Shown here one piece after another: positions 1-10,566 of a stretch of DNA of 64,000 nucleotides. Origin of the DNA: Rhodocollybia butyracea (taxonomy: Eukaryota; Basidiomycota; Agaricomycetes; Agaricales; Omphalotaceae). Each line of letters starts with the position of its first letter. Positions within the stretch are counted from its first letter, which is position 1. A program made the position numbers and the translations under genes. The notes beneath the pieces are model-generated. The model made no database searches and was not told the DNA's origin. It saw nothing but the letters and a program-made list of their open reading frames with translations. The stretch spans positions 1,116,001-1,180,000 of the forward strand of contig JADNRY010000001.1 of NCBI GenBank assembly GCA_015501585.1, read 5' to 3'.

Positions 1-3000
1 CCAGCTGTTCCTGAGAAAGAGATGTTAGAAGTCTCTGTGCAGCACGAGCCAGAGCCAGAGCCGGCTATTGAAGTGTCTCCTCCTCCCTCTTCTCCTGTTA
101 TGTCCGAGGCTTCTGTACAGCATGAACCCGAGCCAGAACCTGTTGTTGAAGTGCCTCCTCCTCCTGTTTTGGTAGAGACTTCAATGCAAACAGCTCCGGA
201 GCCTGTGGTAGATCGGGATGATGTTGCGATCCAACATTACCCATTGCTCGTGTCCATGAGCACTAGTACTGACCCTCCTCCTACCAAAGCCGACGTGGGA
301 ATTGAAGCATGGGTGCAAGAAGCACCTCGCGAGCGGAGGACTACCCTCGTCCCTGGCGACGTCTCCATAGGAAGCTCGTTGGGCGATTCCACAATTAGGA
401 ACGCACCTGGTAGATCATTCCTCGCGTCTAAGGTTACTGACCATGAAGATGATTTGGACGAGGGGGAGGAGACTGAGACTGGCGCAGAAACAGATACCGA
501 CGATTACGAGGATGCACTCCAGAGTGCTATACCTTCTACCGCATCTGCCTCTCGAGATGATTTCCATTCCATGATGACAATGACCGACAATGAACTTTCC
601 GACTCGGATGCAGACGACGGGGAGAGTATCAAGGCTTCCCGTTTACCTGCTCGACGACCGCATCCGCCAAGTTCTTTCCGGTCGTCATCATTCTATGGCA
701 CACCAGCCGGTTCTGAAGCGGCAGTCGTGGTTCCCGCAGCGTCGTATGACTCCAAGAGTGTTGGGGATGACTCTTTGCTTGAGGAGCTCATAGTTGAACC
801 CAGAACTGAAACCAAGGAGATGTCTATTCAGACCGACGAATGGGCACCTCCAATACTGCCACCGGGGCCAGCTGCGCTGACTATACCTGCTCCGTCATCA
901 GTCGAGCTACCTCCTAGTTCTCCTGTCCTGTATCGTGTCGGTTCAACGAACAAACATCAATTCCAGTTTGTACCCCCTGCTCCGCCTGTTACAGCACCTA
1001 CCTCTGCTTCAACATCTCATGCTGGTTCTTCTACCCCCATCCCGCTCCCATCTACCAGTGTTTTCAAAGAAACTTCTACTGGATTCGCCACGATCATCAG
1101 CGCTTCAAGGAACTCATACGACCGTCGACAGTCCATGGAGTCTGCGGCATCTTCAGTCATTGACGATACAAACACCGGGGCTCGCTCAAGGTTGTCATCA
1201 TCTACTCTCTTGGTTGACAAGTCTAAACCTCCAATGATGTCGCTACCGCCGCCTCCGAAAGCTCCTCCCCCTCCAGGAAGCATGCTCCCGCCTTCGTTCA
1301 TTCCAGAAAGAAGGATACCGACAAATTCTTCAGGTTCTTCTGACCTACCTCCTCCGAGACCTTCGTCTCCTCCTCCGCCAGAGCTCATACAAAGAGCTAC
1401 GACTCCAACTTTCGGCGCTGTGCTTTCTGTTCCCAGCGGAAGGGGAAGTGGGTTCGGTATGAGGCAACATGGTTCTAGTATGCCTCCATCCCAAGCTGGG
1501 CTCCGGCAACCTCCGTCAACGAGCAGCTTCCGCTCAGCTGCAAACGCGACAGCGTATGGCCAACATGGTCTTCATGCCACTGGCACCGTGTCTTCGTTAC
1601 GTGATCGCGAGCGGGTGGGACTATCTACTACGTCTCTTACCTCTGACCGGAGTCTGGCTTCTCCACGGTCGTCAATGTCCTCCGAACAAAACCCGTATAT
1701 GAATCGCGCACATCTTCATAATCAGAATGTTAATCCCAGCGCATCCATCACCCCAGGAAAGTATGCATTGTCTGGAGATCCCCTTACTGGCCGTGGCCCT
1801 GCGATGAGCCCCACAGATCCCGCTGTGATTCATGCGATTACGCAGACCATGATTGGAGAGTTTTTGTACAAATATACCAGGAAAACCCTTGGAAAGGGGT
1901 ACGGCGCGGCTCGACACAAGCGTTTCTTCTGGGTCCATCCGTATACCAAGACGTTGTACTGGAGTTCCGCAGATCCGAATTCTACCAACGTCGCAGAGTC
2001 GAGTGCGAAGAGTGGTAAGTTTTTTGTATATATTTGTTTGTATGATGTTGCTTATCAAACGACCCTATAGCTTACATCGAGGGTGTGAGGCAAGTGCTTG
2101 ATCCCAACCCCATGCCTCCTGGTCTCTATCAATACAGTGTCGTGGTTTCTACCCCTCAACGAGAGATGAAATTCACTGCACCCACCAAAGAGCGACATGA
2201 GATTTGGTTAAATGTATGAGTGGTTCCCCTTCATGATTGCATATGATTTACTTCTTTTTATCTAGTCTCTCAAGTACTTATTGTCTCGACCTGCCCCGGG
2301 TCACGCCATGCCTGGTAACACTACTGTTGTCCCGGACAGTCCCATGTCAGGCGATGAGTTTCTTCCGGATGATGATCAACATCTCGCCGTGAACTCGAGT
2401 CCCCGAAGTCAACGTAGTGGACGAACAAGTACTCGTAGTGAGACACCTTTTAATACCACACCACGTGGCAAGCGAAGTCGGTCACAGATATCGATGGGAG
2501 GATCTATTGGACGACGAGCAGGCACTCCTGCTGCAGAGTACCTGCGTTGGAATGGACCAGAAAGCCCTTACAGTCCGTCTAAGTCATTTGTAGACGTCCC
2601 TGCGACTGGTGATGACGAAGAAGATCTGGATTTCGAGCTCCACGGAGAATCATTGTCTGACGATGGGTTTGAAGGTCTAGAGAATGTTCGAGCCTGCTGT
2701 GATGGTAAACATACTGTTGTGAGTACAAGAGCATCTCTCTATATCGGCATCGGCATCTTTTAACGCTTATCTCTAGGGTCACCATCACCATCACCATCAT
2801 CATAACGATTCTGAATTGCAGAATGGTGACCATAATCATACTGGAAGCAGCACCAGTGGTCCAGCAAGACCAGTTTCACCCTCTGCTTGGTCGTTCCGTT
2901 CCCGCACTGGTAGTGCGAATTCACATGAGGGAGGTCTGTTTTCATGGGGCCGGTCCCGGACAGAAGATGGCAAACTGAAATTTGGGTCCCGTCGTTCAGC

Positions 3001-3028
3001 CAGAACGGTGCTCAGTCAAGCCCCGTAA
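1..3028 (+). CDS. Num1/Mcp5-like cortical anchor with C-terminal PH domain (5' partial)
   Basis: The gene runs off the left edge, so its start is not visible. Exons are 1-2014, 2071-2213, 2266-2718 and 2777-3028, all joined by in-frame GT-AG introns. The visible N-terminal half is low-complexity and acidic/Pro/Ser-rich. It contains degenerate repeats around SVQHEPEPEP, SMQT and MSIQTD. The last third of exon 1 plus exons 2-3 form a PH domain: GEFLYKYTRKTLG, then RHKRFFWVHPYTKTLYW, then YSVVVSTPQREMKFTAP and ERHEIWL. This PH layout at the end of a long low-complexity protein is that of fungal Num1/ApsA/Mcp5 proteins, which bind plasma-membrane phosphoinositide and anchor dynein or mitochondria at the cell cortex. 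Exon 4 opens with a run of eight His residues. The tail is Ser/Arg-rich. Family call is confident; the specific role is inferred. Confidence 0.8.
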
Positions 3029-3266
3029 TCGAGGCAATTCACATTCGTTGTATCTACCATGCTTTTAATTGTTCTTGATTGTGAAGCTGGTTGGGGTTTT
3101 TCTTTTACTTTTTTTTCTTTAAATTGTCCTAGTTATGTTTCTCCCGCTAATGATTTTTCTTTACTTATGACCCATACTCGTATCATCTCGTTTAGTTCGG
3201 TTTCTCCTGTACGTTTTTTTGTGATCTACCTGACAATCATACAACACTCGTTATAAAATATACTAT

Positions 3267-4495
3267 TCACAAGTACGGAAGAGGTGCCATTCCTTCATCC
3301 TGCCAGTTTCGTCTAGACAGGAACCGTATCATTGCTAATGCCGAGCTCCCCTTGAATTTTCCTTCGAGTATGTTATCGAAAACAGTCTGAGCGTCCATTA
3401 ACTCAAAGCATTCGACTTCACCATCATGAGGTACAGGCCGGACGCTTGGTTCGGCTTCCAGCTCGAAAGTGAAATACACCCCAGGCAAAATCCATCCATC
3501 CGGATTCCGGTGTCGGAACTCCAGAAAACCGGTAGTGAAGATACGCTCGCGAACATAGGTCTCGTCAAGACGTGCTTCTTCGTGTGCTTCTTGGATGATG
3601 GTAGATAGCGGGGTGCAATCATTTGCTATTCCTCCCCCGACGGTAACATCCAACATTCCTGGAAATCTGAAAGGAATGAGAAAGACCCACGCAGAAGTGT
3701 AATTATAACAAGACATACGTGCGTTTTGTCATAGACCTTCGAGGAACCCAAATCATCGTTTTGTTCGTGTTGGGGCATATAAAGTACACTAGACGAATTT
3801 CGAACATAGCCACTATTTTAGGACAGAAAACGCGTACCTATTAGCAGCGAACCATAATTTGGAAAGCCAAACAGAGGCAGAGCAGGACGCTCAATAGCGC
3901 ATTGCAGGTTTTGTCCAAATTCAAGCTTTGAGCGATATACAGGGAAATGTTCGCTGCTTTCTTCTGCAGGATTAATACTTTAGCATCAGAGAAAATAGTT
4001 TGACATGTGTAACATACTGCCGAGAATATCGCTGAACAGACTCTCAGAGCGCCACTGCTTGACCAAAGTGTCGATGGCAAACGACCGGACTGAGACAGGG
4101 TCTCTATGGGCATTCACCCAAGGCGCAAAACGTACAGAGGTGCTGTCCGCTTCCCATGGGGACTGAAAAGTACCCAGACTGGCCAGCAGCGCGCCGAAAA
4201 CGCGTGAACGTAGAAAACCAACAGGTTCGAGCGAATTCCTGTCCATAAAAAATGGCACGACTTCTTCTATACACGGATCTGATGCAAAACCGTCCCTACC
4301 ATGAGATTCTGACCATTCATCATCATTTTGAAAGCTGAGAATGTTTTTTTTGCCTGGATCCTTCCAAGGCCCAGCTGGAAGCTTCAGGTTATTTGCCAAG
4401 CGGATGATAGGTATGATTGTGCGATTTTTGGCAGCCGAATGGATTAAATGGAGGCCCAAGAAACTAGGGGAGCAAGTTCTTGACCTCTGGAGCAT
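3267..4495 (-). CDS. NUDIX hydrolase of the thiamine-pyrophosphokinase-related (DUF4743/YJR142W) type
   Basis: Minus-strand exons are 4495-4018, 3963-3838, 3788-3719 and 3666-3267, giving about 357 aa; all phases close. The first ATG in the opening exon is at 4495. The N-terminal part is the DUF4743-like region. The strand before the Nudix fold reads MIWVPRRSMTKRTFPGMLD, a family signature. The Nudix box follows: GGIANDCTPL, then QEAHEEA, so the first Glu of the canonical box is replaced by Cys while the EE metal ligands remain. Known relatives hydrolyse diphosphate bonds in oxidised thiamine diphosphate or other nucleoside-diphosphate-linked compounds. It is transcribed away from the viperin-like gene across a 252-bp shared promoter. 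A fragment of its 5' coding end is duplicated at 6087-6245. Substrate is not known from sequence. Confidence 0.78.
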
Positions 4496-4747
4496 TATGG
4501 TGGTCAACAAAGGATGAAAATGGGACAGCAGCGGCCATCATAACTGGAAGAAACTCTGAAGATAAAATAGGCGCCTTTAGCGCTCGTGGATCCGAGACTT
4601 GTCACCTTAGCTTTAACTGCGAACTAACTACGAACTATAACAGCACAGGTATGTGAATGGTAATGTCCATAATCAGGTCAATGCGGTTACCAAGCGTTCT
4701 TGATTTATTCTAGGGTTTAGCGCAATTGCGGTGGATTTCAACTAACC
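4496..4747. promoter_or_regulatory. Bidirectional intergenic promoter between NUDIX and viperin-like genes
   Basis: This 252-bp stretch separates two divergent start codons (4495 minus, 4748 plus), so control elements are probably shared. Parts of it recur upstream of the second viperin copy: the segment around 4640-4675 (TGGTAATGTCCATAATC) matches 6648-6664, and 4722-4740 (AATTGCGGTGGATTT) resembles 7122-7136. No specific binding site is identified. Confidence 0.5.
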
Positions 4748-5933
4748 ATGGACTTCGTCACCTCGGTGCTCTCAATAGTCAAGATTCACCTTTTGCCTCG
4801 TCAGATGCCGGCTCCCGTCTCGGTCAATTATTTTCCGCACCGGTGAGCGTCACACTGTCCTCGGCATTTTCAACACGATGAACTGTTCATATCGTGGTGG
4901 CAGCAAGTGCAACTATTCATGCGAGTTTTGCTTCCACACCACAAAGAATCTCGATATACTCTCTATCGACGAGGCCAAACGTGGTCTCCGTCTTCTCTCC
5001 GAAGCAGGAATGAAGAAACTGAACATCAGTGGCGGGGAGCCGTTTCTTAAGCCCGACTTCATCGGGGAAATCTTCCGGTTCTGCAAAGAGGAACTCGGAC
5101 TTGAATCCTGTACCGTTGTCAATAATGGCTCCAAGGTCACTGAAGCTTGGCTTGACAAGTATGGTCGTTACCTTGATAACATGGCGTTATCTGTAGATAG
5201 TTTTGATGACGAGACCAATATACGTTTGGGGAGGGCAGAGAAAGGTAAAACCAGTCACACTAGGCGCATCTTCCAAGTCGCCGATTGGTGTCGTGCTAGA
5301 GGGATAAAGGTCAAGTTAAACTCGGTTATTACTCGGTATGACTGTTCTCTATTGAATATATTTTCAGAGACCAACATGGTTGATGCATACAGGTTGAATT
5401 GGGAGGAAGATATGAATGAACAGATTGCAGACATTCAGCCTTTTCGATGGAAGGTCTGTATTCCAAAGTTTGGTTGATAAATTACTCACCTTCATGGTAC
5501 ATAGGTCTTTCAAGTTCTCCTGCTCAAAGGCGAGAACACAGGTGCAGAGACCTCTTCTCTGCGTGATGCCCGTGACCTAGTCATCACTCCTGAACAATTT
5601 CAAGCTTTCCTTGATCGTCATAGCAAATGTCTGGCATTAGTGCCTGAGAGCAACAGCGCGATGCAAGATTCATATCTCCTTCTAGATGAAAATATGTGGC
5701 AAGTCCTTGTTCTTTTTATATTGAACTTTGTCCTCAATCCTGTTTTTTGGAACAGCTTTTTGAACTGTGAGAATGGAGAGAAGAAACCAGGACATTCAAT
5801 CTTGGAAGTTGGAGTCCATGAAGCTCTGAAGGAAGCAGGCTGGGATGAGAAAATGTTCAGAGAACGTGGTGGGGTGTTTGATTGGAGTCGAGTGGTTGAG
5901 GAGCAATCTTCCGATGCACCTTTGGAATGGTAG
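4748..5933 (+). CDS. RSAD2: Viperin-like radical SAM enzyme (ddh-nucleotide synthase family), intact copy
   Basis: Exons 4748-4842, 4904-5335, 5393-5453, 5505-5698 and 5756-5933 give 319 aa with every phase closing. Splicing of intron 1 restores VSVNYFPHRKCNYSCEFCF, the viperin entry strand plus the CX3CX2C cluster motif (CNYSCEFC) that holds the 4Fe-4S cluster. ISGGEPF is the SAM-binding loop. VITRLNWEEDM, RWKVFQVLLLKGE, LVPESNSAMQDSYLLLDENM and FLNC are viperin landmarks. The protein ends in Trp, as viperins do; that residue is used in the family for cluster-assembly contacts. The N-terminus (MDFVTSVLSIVKIHLL) is short and amphipathic rather than a long ER helix. Known animal viperins convert CTP to ddhCTP; other members use UTP or GTP. 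Intron 4 has a GC donor (gcaagt at 5699), is 57 nt and is open in frame, so its retention would insert 19 codons. The nucleotide used and an antiviral role are inference. Confidence 0.9.
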
Positions 5934-6086
5934 TTTTGATCCGAGTTGCATGTATTCTAAATGTTCGCATTCTTCAGATATCCTTACATTGAAAGTGCTC
6001 AAAGCAGTCTGACTTCTTGACACAGATTTGGTGGGTGCGAAGCTGTCACCCCGAAAGTTCAAGAGTGCAGGTAGCGCTGGATTGGC

Positions 6087-6245
6087 GCTGGAAGCTTCAG
6101 GTTAATTATAACTAGAATAACTACCACTGGGCTGCGGCAAATAGGTGCGTTGATTGTGCGTTCTTTTTTGGAACCACGAGAAATGAGGGATCCTCAAGTT
6201 CGTAGCATTAAGTATAGTTGTTGACAACGAATGAAAATGGGCCAA
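6087..6245 (-). pseudogene. Duplicated 5' fragment of the NUDIX gene
   Basis: Read on the minus strand, this segment aligns by eye with the start of the NUDIX gene (about 4376-4520). Shared stretches include ATTTTCAT..TTGT at one end, CGCACAATCA in the middle and TAACCTGAAGCTTCCAGC at the other end. The frame is interrupted and the rest of the gene is absent. It begins just past the 3' end of viperin copy 1, so it marks the left breakpoint of a duplication that included the shared promoter and the viperin gene. Confidence 0.65.
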
Positions 6246-6280
6246 TGGCGCCATCCTTAGAACACGAAAAATTCGAAGAA

Positions 6281-6306
6281 TTAGATTAGGATTAGGATTA
6301 GGATTA
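6281..6306. repeat. Short TTAGGA tandem repeat
   Basis: Four near-perfect hexamers (TTAGAT/TTAGGA) stand in tandem. They resemble but do not match the TTAGGG telomere unit of most filamentous fungi. They lie in the inserted part of the duplicated promoter. Confidence 0.6.
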
Positions 6307-7176
6307 CTCGGCCCAGTCAGCACGAGGCTGAAAGTGGTTCCGTAAAGGAAACAGCCGGTCCCGACGGCAGCAAGACAGCGAGCTCAACTCTGCTCAACTC
6401 CCGAAGAGAAGGTAGACTGCCGAGCCAACGTCAGGATGGAAGCAAAGCTTGAAGCATCAAGCTAGCTGGTTACATATGTAATTACAATAAAATAATAGTT
6501 GCGAATTCAATCGTCGTCGTCTGATCCAATATGAAGCTGACTGTTTCCGACCAGAGCTGAATACCTTCGTTGATGTGCTAAACATCCATTGTTTTATTTT
6601 GCTTCTAACTACAAACTAACACAGCAGAGTAACTGCGTTAGTATATGGTAATGTCCATAATCGGCTGCTGTAGACATCCTTTCTATGTGTATATGCGCTA
6701 AGCTCTTATGGAAGATATACATATGAGATTGCGTGGCAGCCGAGCGAAATATTTTTTAAACCTCTTTATGATCGAGACTCTAGTAGAGAAGAGGAGGCCA
6801 CCGGGATCAGTGCAGCCTTTATGTAGCGATCCATCCGGCGCTCCCAGTCGACGGTCCACCCTAATGTTTGAGTGCATTTTGTTCGTTCCGAAGTATAAGT
6901 CGACGTGGAGCTGGACAATCTTGGGATAATTATGATCACACACGATAGGGAAAGGCTATACAATTTAAATCCTATCTGTACAGAGTATTTTCGCTGCCTC
7001 TGACGTCGCATATAGGCATATAGGAATGCAGCGGCGGAACCTTTGACGCTCTATTCAAAATGCTAGTCACCAGTGACTGGACCTGCCGAACCAAGGCGCT
7101 AACTCTGACTGTGCAAAGCCTAATTGCAGTGGATTTAAACTAATGCCTTGTCTTGCCAACACTCCGCCACGAAATC
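6307..7176. other. Duplicated promoter split by unrelated sequence; no gene seen
   Basis: Segments 6600-6665 and 7105-7140 match the promoter of viperin copy 1, but they are separated by about 430 bp of unrelated DNA, and another roughly 290 bp block precedes 6600. No long reading frame or recognisable transposon terminus is visible in the inserted blocks. The spacing change would separate upstream elements from the copy-2 start. Confidence 0.45.
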
Positions 7177-8346
7177 ATGAACTTTGTCTCCTCAGTCGTC
7201 TCTGCAGTCAAGATTCACCTTTTGCCCCGCCAGACAATGCCGGCCCCATATCGGTCAATTATTTTCCGCACCGGTGAGCGTTACACTGTCATCAGCAGTT
7301 TCAGCACAATGAACCATCCATATCGCAGCAAGTGTAACTACGCCTGCGAATTTTGCTTCCACACTACAAAGAATTTAGATATTCTCTCTATCGATGAGGC
7401 CAAACGTGGTCTCCGTCTTCTCTCCGAAGCAGGAATGAAGAAATTAAATATCAGTGGCGGGGAGCCATTCCTCAAGCCCGACTTTATTGGGGAAATTTTC
7501 CGGTTCTGCAAAGAGGAACTTGGACTTGAGTCATGCACCGTTGTGAATAATGGCTCCAAGGTCACCAAAGCTTGGCTTGACAAGTATGGCCGTTACCTTG
7601 ATGTCATGGCACTGTCTGTAGATAGTTTTGATGATGAGATCAATATACGTTTGGGGAGGGCAGAGAAAGGTAAAACCAGTCACACTAGCGCGTCTTCCAG
7701 GTAGCGGAATGGTGTCGCGCTAGAGGGATAAAGGTCAAATTGAACTCGGTCATTACTCAGTACGACTTTTCTCTATGATTGAATTATTTTAGAGGCTAAC
7801 GTGGTTGATGCATACAGGTTGAATTGGGAGGAAGATATGAATGAACAGATTGCAGACATTCAGCCTTTTCGATGGAAGGTCTGTATTCCAAAGTTTGGTT
7901 GATAAATTACTCACCTTCATGGTACATAGGTTTTTCAAGTTCTTCTGCTCAATGGCGAGAATACAGGAGCAGAGACCTCTTCTCTGCGTGATGCCCGCAA
8001 TCTAGTCATCTCACGAGAACAGTTCCAAGCTTTCCTTGATCGTCATAGCGAATGTGTGGCGTTGGTACCTGAGGACAATGATGTCATGAAAGACTCCTAT
8101 CTTAATCTTGATGAAAATATGTGGCAAGTCAGGAACGCTTCAATTGTCCTCAATTCTAATCTTTGGCGATAGTTTCCTAAATTGCTCAGATGGAGGGAAG
8201 ACTCCGGGGAGATCACTTCTGAAGGTTGGAGTCTATGAGGCTCTGAAGGACGCAGGCTGGGATGCAAAAGCTTTTGAGGAACGTGGTGGGGTTTTTGACT
8301 GGAGCCGTGTGTTGAGGCGGAATCGTCGGACATTTTGGATTGGTAG
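7177..8346 (+). pseudogene. Second viperin-like copy, frame-broken
   Basis: The segment is colinear with the intact copy, intron for intron, and the motifs CNYACEFC, ISGGEPF and LDENM are preserved. Relative to copy 1 it has three single-base losses. One is at about 7247 (before intron 1, so spliced exon 1 no longer enters the Cys motif in frame). One is at about 7688 (CACACTAGCG versus CACACTAGGCGC). One is at about 8311, shifting the C-terminal residues that would otherwise end in ..LDW. Reading through intron 1 keeps an open frame from 7153, but the later shift still truncates the product. Intron sites are conserved, including the GC donor at 8125. It is either a recent pseudogene or an intact gene with sequencing indels; the conserved splice sites and few lesions mean decay would be young. 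Confidence 0.75.
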
Positions 8347-8533
8347 TCAATATGAAATCATTTTTGTAGCGTTAACTTATTCCTGAAACTTTTTATCCTT
8401 TCAATGGAAAAAACTTACTATTCAGATGATCATTGTGTTTCTCAGAGTCAAACACAGTGTGAGGTGTGGACATGTCCACTAGTAACGTATAACTGAAGTA
8501 GGCAGGCATATTGATGAATTTAATTTAATACAA

Positions 8534-10336
8534 TCAGTTCGTCAGCTTGAGCACAAACAACCCTCTCTCCATCGAATTGACCAATACGAAACCACTCTTA
8601 AAATACGGATACGAGCTCCAAGCACCACCGAATTCAGCTACACCACCGACATCATCATCCTCGGGTGTACGTCGTAATATGCAACTTCCTCGAATAGGGA
8701 GCCGGTAGGGTCCTCCTCCACACTGCTAATGTCAATAACACGCAGGCCAGATTTGTAGTTGGCCTCGTAGGCGAGACCATCCTGAAGTTATTGAAGTCGT
8801 AAATTTCGGGTACATGCAAAAAAAAGAAACACACGTACGATTATGTAGAGATTGTGATCAATTGCTTTTGCGGGAGAGTTGTAGTGTCCTGTTAGAACGG
8901 GATGTTCAAGCGAGTCGATGTTCCAAATATAAGTAACGGTTGTATTATCAGAGGCCCATCCTGGATGAATTTTGTGAAACAAATATATCAGTAAGAAGTA
9001 TTGAAGAACCTGCCTTTGGAAAATACTTCATCCAACTCATCGTCTAATAAGAGATACCTCTGCCAGTTTTCATCAACTACCCATCCTTGATGTGAATACG
9101 AAACACCATAGTAGGGGGTAGTAGATATTATAACAGGGGCGGTAGTGTTATTAATTCCATAAATGGTGAAAGCATCCTGCAAATTTAGTCAAAGTTTATT
9201 AAGGACGAGCATAGTTACTATGAACAGACTCACCTCGTTGAAGGAGTAACAGATATCGGACCCTTCATACTTAGTGTCTGGCCCATGATATGTCAAGCAT
9301 TGCGCGCTACAAAACGTTTCAAAATACGCAAGAAAATCCGGCAACACGAGACGTACTCGTGTACATATCCATCTTCGCTAGCGCAGCCAACACCCTTTGG
9401 ATTCTCGGGATCAGCGACATCAATGAAAATTAGTCCTGCTGCGCAAGAACTTCAAGGATTATCATCCGGTGAGTCATGTGTAGGGAACCTCAATGCACTG
9501 CTTACTCGTTTCTGGGCATAGATCCAACAGCAACAATAAGAGGCTTAGAGCTGTGGGATACAATGTTGTGTGATCGTCCGATAGGTAACTCATCAAAATG
9601 AGCCGTCAAATCCGTAGTGATGCTATATTCTTTGGGTGTGTCTTTAAGACCGGGTTCCAGTAGCTGTTCATCATCGAATATTAGTGTAGATCGAAGAACA
9701 CGCAGGACTAACAACCTTGGTCAGATTGAACACTTGCACCCCATGTCCTTCAGCCTCGCTTCCGATGTACGCAAAGTTCCCGATAACCTTGATATCCCGC
9801 CAAATACTGTCAACACTCTGAGTAGGAAGACGTCCAAGAAAGTCGACGCTCCCGTCATGCTGGATTTCCACAAAAGCAGTGCCATCACCCTGGGCAACCA
9901 GTCCAAATTCCCTCCCACTCCCCGGATCAGTCCATCCCCAGATATCATTTCCGACACGATTCTCGCTGCCCATGGCCCAGTGTGGGGTGAATGCATACAA
10001 ATCTGCATTTTTACACGCATAAGTATGATTTTCCGTGTAGGTACTATACCCATCGACGCATGGGACAAACTCCACTATAGGATCGAGGGAAAGAGGATGC
10101 CAAGGAGGTATAGGCTCCTCACTGTTCGCCTGGGACTGGACCATTTCTGCAAAACTGGACTTGAAGTCATCAACAGAGCCTTGCATCAGGTTCATAAGAG
10201 CTAAATGGGCTTCGCCAGAGTCGTATGCCTCTTTATTCATAAGAGGAACATGCGCGAATACGACTTCAGCTTCATTTTCCGCTGCAAAAACCTGGGCCGC
10301 CAGTAAGCTGGCAGATATGAGGGTGTAAGACAACAT
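8534..10336 (-). CDS. Secreted LVIVD-repeat / choice-of-anchor-B protein (one apparent frameshift)
   Basis: Minus-strand exons are 10336-9713, 9663-9506, 9449-9357, 9306-9234, 9176-9014, 8960-8839 and 8781-8534. The product starts with a signal peptide (MLSYTLISASLLAAQVFAAE). Family landmarks follow in order: RDIKVIGNFAYIGSEAEGHG, RSHNIV, NDSCAAGLIFIDVADPENP, DGYVHDAQCLTYHGPDTKYE, the YSHQGWVVDENW and LLLDDELDE pair, and AIDHNLYI. These are the marks of secreted beta-propeller LVIVD proteins; their biochemical role is not established. Intron 5 needs a GC donor (gcaggt at 9013). In the last exon the frame breaks at the CCC run 8663-8665: adding one base restores EDDDVGG..GAWSSYPYF and RGLFVL to a stop at 8534. 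Without it translation ends shortly after. Sequencing error or a real lesion are both possible. Confidence 0.75.
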
Positions 10337-10566
10337 TACTGTAGACAGAGATAAGGGACAAGGCTCTATATAAAGCTATAAGGATCTTGAAATCGTGCAC
10401 ATGGTCCCACTCGTTAGTAAGTACAATGGCGCGATGTCACCTGCCGCCTGCGGAAGATGTAAGTATCTATTCGGAGTGAGCGGTTACATTATTTCTATAC
10501 ATACAAACATGGTTTACTTATATGAAACTGTCGGTCCAAATATTTAAAGCCTGTCTATACTTTCCT

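Noticed and set aside
1017..1388. Gly-rich open frame antisense to the Num1-like gene
   Set aside because: It is the complement of the Pro/Ser-rich coding sequence; such shadows are expected from CCN/TCN-rich codons.
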